Shown: positions 47,831 to 64,000 of the stretch, piece after piece
How the letters are laid out: each line of letters begins with the position of its first letter
Numbering within the stretch: the first letter of the stretch is position 1
NCBI GenBank assembly: GCA_030141605.1
Contig: JAQGDQ010000541.1
Coordinates: 62,001-126,000, forward strand
Source of the DNA: Tubiluchus corallicola
Lineage: Eukaryota; Priapulida; Priapulimorpha; Priapulimorphida; Tubiluchidae
DNA: 64,000 bases
Direction: 5' to 3'
Notes under the pieces: model-generated
What the model saw: only the letters and a program-made list of their open reading frames with translations
Database searches by the model: none
Told to the model about the DNA's origin: nothing
Made by a program: the position numbers and the translations under genes

Positions 47831-47920
47831 GATAGAGTTAAAATTAAAACACAATAAAAAGTTACAGTAAGCTCATAAATCTCAAAACATAATAAAAACG
47901 TGTGTGTTATTATGAAAACA
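47831..47920 (+). repeat. 90-bp direct duplication, right copy
   Basis: Same sequence as 45411-45500. After it the flank diverges (AAAAGAAGTATTGTG). Confidence 0.95.
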
Positions 47921-48358
47921 AAAAGAAGTATTGTGAAAAATGTGTCATGAAAGAACTACAATAGTCTGTTTCGTCTAGCTTTCATTCTAATAAATTAATC
48001 TATAATTCTCGCAAAGTAATCAGTAGTCAACTCTCTTTCAATGGACAGCAAAACTAACCCAGACAATCTATCCTCACCCATTGTAAAACGAAGGTAGAAC
48101 TTTATCTGCTTCAGCTGATTAAAACATAGTTTAGCAACCGCAGAGGTTTCATTAGCGTTACTCGTTGATACAAGACTTGCTAGTGTAATAGGGTTTATTA
48201 ACTATAATTGTTAACATAGCCAAGGTAGCCTAAAATTTGAAGTGCTACTTGTTTGCAATCATCACAAATAAGAAATTTCATTCTAGAAGAAAGAACAGTT
48301 GCAGATTGCAGTTTTAATTCTAGAAAAACTATTAAGTTTTACTCCAGATTATTGGTTT
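47921..48358. other. Intergenic sequence, nothing recognised
   Basis: AT-rich with no supported gene or element. Confidence 0.4.
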
Positions 48359-48839
48359 ATTAAAGGAAAGGTCAACCCTTCTAGGAGGTTAGGGCTTATT
48401 TCAATGTTCAGAAAAAATGTTAGAAAGATCTAGTAAAAAAACTGCAATAAGCGCCTCATGTAACCAGTAAAATTACTTCAAAGTCTTGATCACTTCAGGC
48501 TTGGGCGCCTCCATTTTCAATGCTCATTCTTCTTCCAATGACATCATTCGTTCTGATGAAAACCAGCGCACTTTCAATTTTCACCAAAAATACAATAAGT
48601 TTTTACAAAAATATTGGATAAGTTATTTTGTAATATTTTTGCGTGAACATTATGTAAGCTGCAGAAGTTTGAATTACTTTAATCAGCTCGCGCTTACGGA
48701 AAGCCACCACCAAGTCGCGAAGTCCCCCATTTACGTCACGATTTTCAAGTGAATAGCAGCAAACACCACGCCTGAAATTTTTTTAATCAGGTTATTTTTT
48801 TCTAACTTTAGGTGATAACAGTAAAATAAACCCAATATG
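48359..48839 (-). repeat. Dispersed repeat of unknown class, copy 3 (inverted)
   Basis: Reverse complement of the family at 36939 and 41581. Aligned pieces include CTGCAGAAGTTTGAATTA, AAAATTACTTC.AAGT..TGATC and GGTGATAACAGTAAAATAAACCC at its right end. Confidence 0.75.
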
Positions 48840-50279
48840 CTGAGTGACTTGTTCTTTCCTTTAAATTTTTCAGTTTTTCAGCATAAGGAATTTTATATTA
48901 CGCAGTATAAACGGTTGGCTTTGTTTATCGTTTATGTAAAGACGTTCTAGATGTGTAGTTCAGATAAAGGCGAGTGCATTGACAGCATGTTCTGCTCGCA
49001 TAAATGTATCCTGGCTTGTTTTACTGTTTGTTTTTATAGTGTTTTGGGGTTTTGTGACGTCGTAAAAAATGAGCTGTCATGAAAAGCCAAGATTGGATCT
49101 ATAATTCATGGTTCGAATGACGTCATCAATCGATGACATTAATTTGTTTTTGTTGCGGTTCATCAGTTATTCTGATATTTATTCATGTTTATTTGGGCTA
49201 GCTTTCTTTATGAAGTAATATAGTGTAACATAGTGGGTAGTGTTCTTAGTTTTTATCTAAAAAATAAAATTAAAAAAGGCATTTGTATTTTTAACGAGAA
49301 ATATAGCTACATCTATCTGAAACGTCAGTGTGCGATTGGGTGGCAGTAATTTTTATTTTAGTTTTTAACTCCTTCAGGACCGCACCATTCTAAATTGGTC
49401 TTGTAAGACCTAATTTTTTCTGCTATTGTATGAGCACAGACATTACTGAATGATTACAAATTAGGTAGTGTTCGATTTAGGAGAATCACAGCTATCCAAT
49501 CATGCTATTTGTTTAAACATTTATACGTGATTTAATTGGATAAAGTTAAGAAAAACACGCCCTTTTCAGGCACTTCAACTAAGCCTATCGTGTAGCTTCG
49601 TCCGGTGTAAATTTCCTTGATCGTACCCAATGTTTTCTTGATCGCCTGCTTGCTACAACCCAAGAGAAACATCTGCTGTACAGAATTTCAAGAAAAGCCA
49701 ACCCATCAGTCAAGGAGAAATTAAGGTCGTTTCATCTTTTAACAGGAATTCTCAAAAATAAGAGTAGACTTGAGGCCAATGTGTATCAGAATGTTGTGTC
49801 TGGATACCTGAAATTTTCTGCATTAGCAGATTCCTCACAAGTGATACTGCGTATTGCATTCTGTTGTTCCATGTGAGAGATGGGAGCATAAAGTGATGTG
49901 TGAAACTCATGGAACAGAAAAGCAAATAGGAAGACAGTGGAAGAGAAAAGAGGAAATAAAAGCAAGGAAAAGAAGCCGGAGAAGAGAAGAAGAGGAAAAG
50001 CTGAAAAAATAAGTTGGGAAAAGATAAACTGGGGAGGGAAGACAAAGAGTGTGGGAGGATAAAGAGCAGTGTAGACAATCCAGTAAATGGAAAGAACCTT
50101 TCCAAGAGCGACATCCTCAAAAGTATAACACCAGTAAAGTCAAAGCTTGCAGGCAGCTACTAATGGTTGCAAGACGAGGAAAGTTTAGACATATAATTAC
50201 CCTACGAAATAGAATTCATATACTTATGTATTTATGTACATGTAAAATGACCTTAGTGTGATAATAACATTAGACTTGA
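48840..50279. other. Intergenic sequence with a purine-rich patch
   Basis: No gene supported. The plus strand of 49900-50060 is rich in GA/AAG words without a regular period. Confidence 0.4.
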
Positions 50280-50670
50280 AATTTTCCAAGCAATTTGTAT
50301 CCTTTGTTAAGAAAGCAAACAAAATTTTGGGGATGATAAAGAGGCACTCGTTTCTAGAAATAAAGAAATTATATTGAAATTATACATTGGTTCGGTTAGA
50401 CCGCATCTAGAATACTGTGTGCAGCTTTGGAATCCCCATTATCAGAAACGCATGTTGTTTAAGGAAGGTGTGCAAAGGCGTGCTACAAGAATAATATTTA
50501 GTTGTAAAAGTCTGAGATATTTAGAAAGATTGAAGTATTGCAGTTTGACCACGGTTGAATTAACAAGGCACCCTGGAGATCTTATTGATGCTTGTAAAGT
50601 ACTAACTAGAAAAGAAAGCATTTTGCTTGAAAAGTTCTTTAATTTGGTTGTTGATGAAATTGTTTGATGA
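50280..50670 (+). pseudogene. CR1-type LINE C-terminal fragment
   Basis: Frame one gives QFVSFVKKANKILGMIKR, then in a shifted frame VRPHLEYCVQLWNP, VQRRATRII, LKYCSLTTVELTRHPGDLIDACKVL. This is the region after the RT domain in CR1-like elements, stop at about 50665. A stop and frame change occur near 50370. The RT core is missing. Confidence 0.85.
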
Positions 50671-53012
50671 AAGATGCAGCGGCTCGTACAGTGCAATGAA
50701 ATTCAACGCTTGCAACTTGTGACTTGTTTGTAACTTATTGTAAGGCGAAGAATTGTAAGATTATACGAAAGTGCAATTAAATGTAATGCCTTATAGTACA
50801 ATATAGTAAAATGCAACATAGTATAATGCAACGAAATGCAACGAGTTGTAGGTGTAGTTCAATAAAATGCAATGCTGTGCAAAGTTAACGCACCGTCACT
50901 TTTTTATTTCATGTAATTTATATAATGTAATTGTTACCTAAAATGATAATAAATGACAGTAGCAATATCATGTCAACTCTGTGACTCAAGTTTTTCACAA
51001 ACTTTTCTTTCAAGCTATTTCAGTTTGCAAATTACGATGATTAGCTTCGCGAAGTCTTAAAAGATTTTTGGTTTTGAGCTCTCAAGGCGGAAATTGAAGT
51101 TGCGATAGAGCTGGATCGATGAACAGTGCTAATTTGTTAGAGTGGCTGCAAGCAGCACCTCGAAAGCTCTTGTAAAATTTTAGAGGTTTTAGAAACGAAG
51201 ATCAAGAGTTTTATTTTGTGGCGTATGGTAAATTTTGAAATCGAAGAAGCTGATTGACGGTCTAGGACTTTTTGACAATTTTTTAAAGAAAGATCCAGAT
51301 GCGACAGTCCTACAGCTTATCCTTTGCCATCTGTGCACGAAGTCGTCTTGTTATCTTGGCATCATCTTTTTAATAGAGTAAATGGCCAACCAGCAATCTG
51401 CGGTGCCCAAGAAAACAGTGATGGGTTCAACTCGAGATAGAAGAATTATGTGGAAATAAATTAAAAGTAAAACGGATAAATGAATAAACTAAGCAAAGCT
51501 TTGTTTAAAAATTTCATAATTTGATATAACCATTTTGACGTTGACATACATATGCATATGTACTTTACTTGCAATAAAATAAATTACAATAAAATCACAA
51601 TCCTCATTGTTAAAAATATTTTCAATACTAAAACACTGTTAAAGGCAAATTCATCTTGTACAAAACTATAAACTATTAGTACATAAAAATTAAAACTAAA
51701 CGAAATTACATACATAAATACAGTAGGTTCACGACACTATACATGGGCACCATGCGATTAGTGAAGTACATTACAATATGCACATAATACATAATACATA
51801 ACACAATACATATGTGTTATGCAATACATATGTGTTATACACAATACATAGGTATACTACAATAAGTAAAATACATAATCAATGTATGATAAAATTTTCA
51901 TCAACTATCACAATATACACAATACGTTCGTATATAATACCTACCAAAAATTACTTGTACAGATTGCCGTTTTAATTTACTATTTATGAGTTGCGAATTT
52001 ATAATTGTTCTTTTTCAGTTATTAGGGACGTGAGTATACAAAATTTGAATTAAAGAATTTAACGTCATTTACATGAGTTGGTTTTTGAAATCTACTTAGT
52101 TAGCATTGTTTCGGTTTCTCTTTATTACACTATCATAGCACTCAATTCGTTTTGGCTCAGGATTAGCAAATGTAGATAACATAACAGTGGATTTATTAAG
52201 TGATTATTCTGATTGTTTACTGTATTTTAATGCAGTTTGCATGACAACTTGGTTCAAATGTGTTCGCAAAATGTCAAGCTATCTGTAATAATTCACGGCT
52301 AATTCAGCTGATTTATCAACTATTCAGGATTTAGTTCCAGGTCATATCATACTGTCATTAATAACTTCAGTAATGTGACAGCCCGGGATAAGGTTTGATT
52401 TCTAATACTTTGATAAATTATTGTGTCGTTTTTTATTTAAAGGAATATGGTAGTTAAGCCAACATCAACGAAAGCTCAGTTTGTTCAGCATCTGAATTAG
52501 CAGCCGAATCACCTTCGCATCATCAGTAGCTTTGTACGAGCCGCTGCATCTCTCTGCAAAGGTTTCCCGCAAACCTAAGAGATGCTATTAAACTTAGCTA
52601 ACGTAAACAACGCAAGTAAACACCGTGGATGGAGGGTTATCACAGTTAAGAAGCAATTTCCAAACCTGGCTGCCACGTGCCTTGGCTTCGCTTAGCGTGT
52701 CTGTGAATGAAATCAACGTATTGGGTTGAGCAACAACAAGTAAAGGTAAGATAGGTGCTTTAGTCACAAACAGATCTTCTCGCTACTAGATAGATAGGTT
52801 GAAAACATTTATTTGCAACGTAAGAAACGAGTACCTTATTTCTCTGATTAATTTATTGAAATCTGAAAAGAGTACACGAAAAAGAAGTTTCGTCACTTTT
52901 TACTCACTTAGTCAGGTCAGCTTTTACTTCACTTAGGTTTCAGCTAATGTGTTCATTAAGTTTAATATAAAGTTAAAGTATTAAGTGTGACATTTTGTTT
53001 CTCAGATCGAAC
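50671..53012. other. Intergenic region upstream of the ADAMTS gene
   Basis: 50700-50900 has loose repeats of AATGCAACGAAATGCAA. 51770-51960 has loose repeats of ACAATACATATGTGTTAT. No gene is recognised. The ADAMTS promoter and any 5' UTR exon should lie at the right end, but no core promoter element could be assigned. Confidence 0.45.
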
Positions 53013-62189
<9,177 letters not shown>

Positions 62190-62310
62190 GTGAGTGCTAT
62201 ATTATTACAAGTCAGAAGCATTTGCATGTTAATGGCGGCTATATGTATACATGAATCTTCGAGTGGCAAGCGTTTCTTATGAACTTATGCTGTAAAGCTA
62301 GTATGTTAAC

Positions 62311-62719
62311 CAGGGGCGTATCAAGACTTCACGACGCCCTAGACCGATAGTTCTATCCTCTATATTGCGAATTTATTGTTGTTTATGTAATGAGCAGGTT
62401 AAACAATGTAGTGTATTAGAAATACTATTAAGATTGTTTCTACGTTGTTATTATTAATTACACGTATTTGCATAGCGCTGATATTCAAGTAGGCTGCGCA
62501 ACTGCTCGTTGTGTAATACCTTGCACCTGTTCGTTATGTGGCATTTATATAAAAGCTACGATCAGTAACTGCCTGTGATGTGTTATAAAACGCGTGTCCC
62601 CTACATGAATATGAAATCACCTGTGTACACATTTTCCGATGAGAATAATCTAAAATTTGATGCCTCTCAAACTTTGGCGCCTTAGGGTATAGGTTAGCCT
62701 ATTGGCTAATACGCCCCTG
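62311..62719. mobile_element. hAT-like MITE
   Basis: Termini CAGGGGCGTATCAAGAC and, inverted, CAGGGGCGTATTAGCC share 11 bases. Inward of each end lies a GACGCCCTA / GGCGCCTTAGGG block. No clear 8-bp target duplication. It lies in the ADAMTS intron after exon 6. Confidence 0.6.
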
Positions 62720-63549
62720 TAGCCAAACCGCACTTTTTGTACTAAACCAAATATCGACAAATGAGATCAAGTTAATTGTTAAAGCAAAACTGGACAAATG
62801 TGTAGACATTAGCTGACTTTAGTTCAAAATAAAGTATGCTCTAAAATATTGAAAACTACAGCAGCTTGTTTTAAATCAAAGCTTAGATTAAAGAATAATT
62901 ACCTCGGCTAGTTAAATTTTGTTAAACTTTCAAAGCTATGCGCAGCTCACTATGCGAATCCACTAAGATTGGCTATTGCGCCTTTTTGTCACTCTCACGT
63001 GGCCGACAAATACGCGCGGTACCGTGATAAGCATGGCCATGAACTGCGGTGTTCTTCAGTAAAGTGACTGTGACGTAGAGCCAATTTTCGTGACATCACA
63101 TCAACTGTTATAGCAATTTTCGCTTACACAAACGTGCTTGACGCGCAGGGAAGATGCCTACCATTGCACAAACTGTGGTTTGTTTGTGACGTAAGCAATA
63201 GCTGTGTTCGGTTGCCGTTAATTAACTTTCGAAGCTAGTTATTCAAATATTAGAAACAATTGCTAGTTTTTATAGGCCAGAAAATGAGTATTTAGAGGCA
63301 GTAAACTAAAATAAGATTGAGTTTTATCAATCGTCTGGTTTTTCTTTAATCTTTAATTTCGAGATTTTTAGTAAATAATGGAAAAAACCGACAATTACTG
63401 AATTTTTGAAGCAAAACTAGCGGAATGAAGGGAATACGAAAAAATCAGGATAGAGCACGGTTGGAACTGTGGGGCTTTAGATTACAAGTGGAGATTAACG
63501 TTGTAGGCCCACGGCAAATAGACCACACATCCCCTTATGAGCATGACAT
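62720..63549. other. ADAMTS intron sequence, nothing recognised
   Basis: No further ADAMTS exon or element could be supported here. Confidence 0.45.
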
Positions 63550-63558
63550 GTTATTATT

Positions 63559-63614
<56 letters not shown>
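63550..63614 (-). repeat. (ATC)n microsatellite, tail of a minus-strand LINE
   Basis: About 20 ATC units (GAT on the minus strand), followed on the right by the complement of an AATAAAGAATTAATAATAA 3' end. Confidence 0.9.
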
Positions 63615-64000
63615 AATTATTATTATTAATTCTTTATTTAACGTGGATATCGCTTTAACCAACTATTACAAAACTATTAGTTATTTCACAAAGTGGTCCA
63701 CAAAATCAAAAAAAGTGAGTAAACATTGCAGAAATGTTGACAACTGCAAGCATTAAAAATACCTAGACATAAAATACGATTTAGAGATTGCACAACTACA
63801 CAGTTTAAAGACAATTTAAATACCACAATTTATACAGTATGGATAAAATAAAATATACACTTTAAACACAATAGAAACAAAGATAAACACAATCAGTAAA
63901 AATATACTGTAAGAGATAAAAAGATAAACATGTTTATACTAGCTTACAGGTTACAGTGTTTCTAACAGGTATTTTTTAAATCGTGACTCAAAAGCATTGA
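63615..64000 (-). mobile_element. LINE 3' end, cut by window edge
   Basis: The minus strand entering at 63999 encodes NAFESRFKKYLLETL then a TAA stop (63951-63953), a typical ORF2 C-terminus. About 330 bp of AT-rich 3' UTR with AATAAAG lead to the GAT tail. Whether the element is full length lies outside the window. Confidence 0.65.

Overview
This is eukaryotic, intron-rich, AT-rich animal DNA. It looks like an invertebrate, perhaps a mollusc or other lophotrochozoan, but that taxonomic guess is weak. It rests on the multi-exon ADAMTS gene, the mix of LINE, RTE, Gmr1 and hAT elements, and the heavy microsatellite load. Nothing bacterial is present: no operons, CRISPR arrays, rRNA or intact tRNA genes. 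Most of the window is transposon-derived sequence and simple repeats around three host genes. There is one assembly gap (Ns, 20737-20861).

Positions 1-17.3 kb hold a plus-strand ankyrin-repeat gene. Seven phase-compatible exons (2595-2724, 3365-5534, 6781-6925, 8177-8275, 10323-10421, 12771-12875, 13486-16395) give about 1885 residues. The start codon was not found and probably lies further upstream. Four small phase-0-bounded exons each carry about one ankyrin repeat, set between two very large exons encoding disordered, acidic, Ser-rich sequence. The introns hold a long (TTCTC)n tract, a TIR element and a SINE-like sequence.

Positions 17.3-53 kb are a transposon-dominated interval with no convincing host gene. 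Main items: a tRNA-type SINE; a mariner-like TIR element split by a 5'-truncated LINE with an (ACT)n tail; a nearly complete minus-strand LTR retrotransposon (about 20747-28811) with one intact 1606-codon gag-pol reading frame; several dead LINE fragments; an RTE-derived mini-element with an 18-bp target duplication; a three-copy 480-530 bp repeat of unknown class; a near-perfect palindrome with roughly 70-bp arms; and a 2.28-kb non-autonomous LTR element (TRIM type) carrying six 51-bp tandem repeats. The LTR element is the most distinctive object here. Its domain order is Gag-PR-IN-RT-RNase H, with integrase in front of reverse transcriptase although the RT is of Ty3/gypsy type. This is the arrangement known for the Gmr1 clade.

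Positions 53-64 kb hold the 5' half of a plus-strand ADAMTS metalloprotease gene. It comprises a signal-peptide exon, a 28-nt microexon, propeptide exons, a furin site and the start of the catalytic domain, and it runs off the right edge. A complete intronless galactose 3-O-sulfotransferase gene lies on the opposite strand inside its 3.5-kb intron 5. Both encode secretory-pathway proteins, one acting on extracellular matrix and one a Golgi glycan sulfotransferase. A functional link between them is only speculation. Two hAT-type MITEs, a 22-bp minisatellite and the 3' end of another LINE fill the remaining intron sequence.
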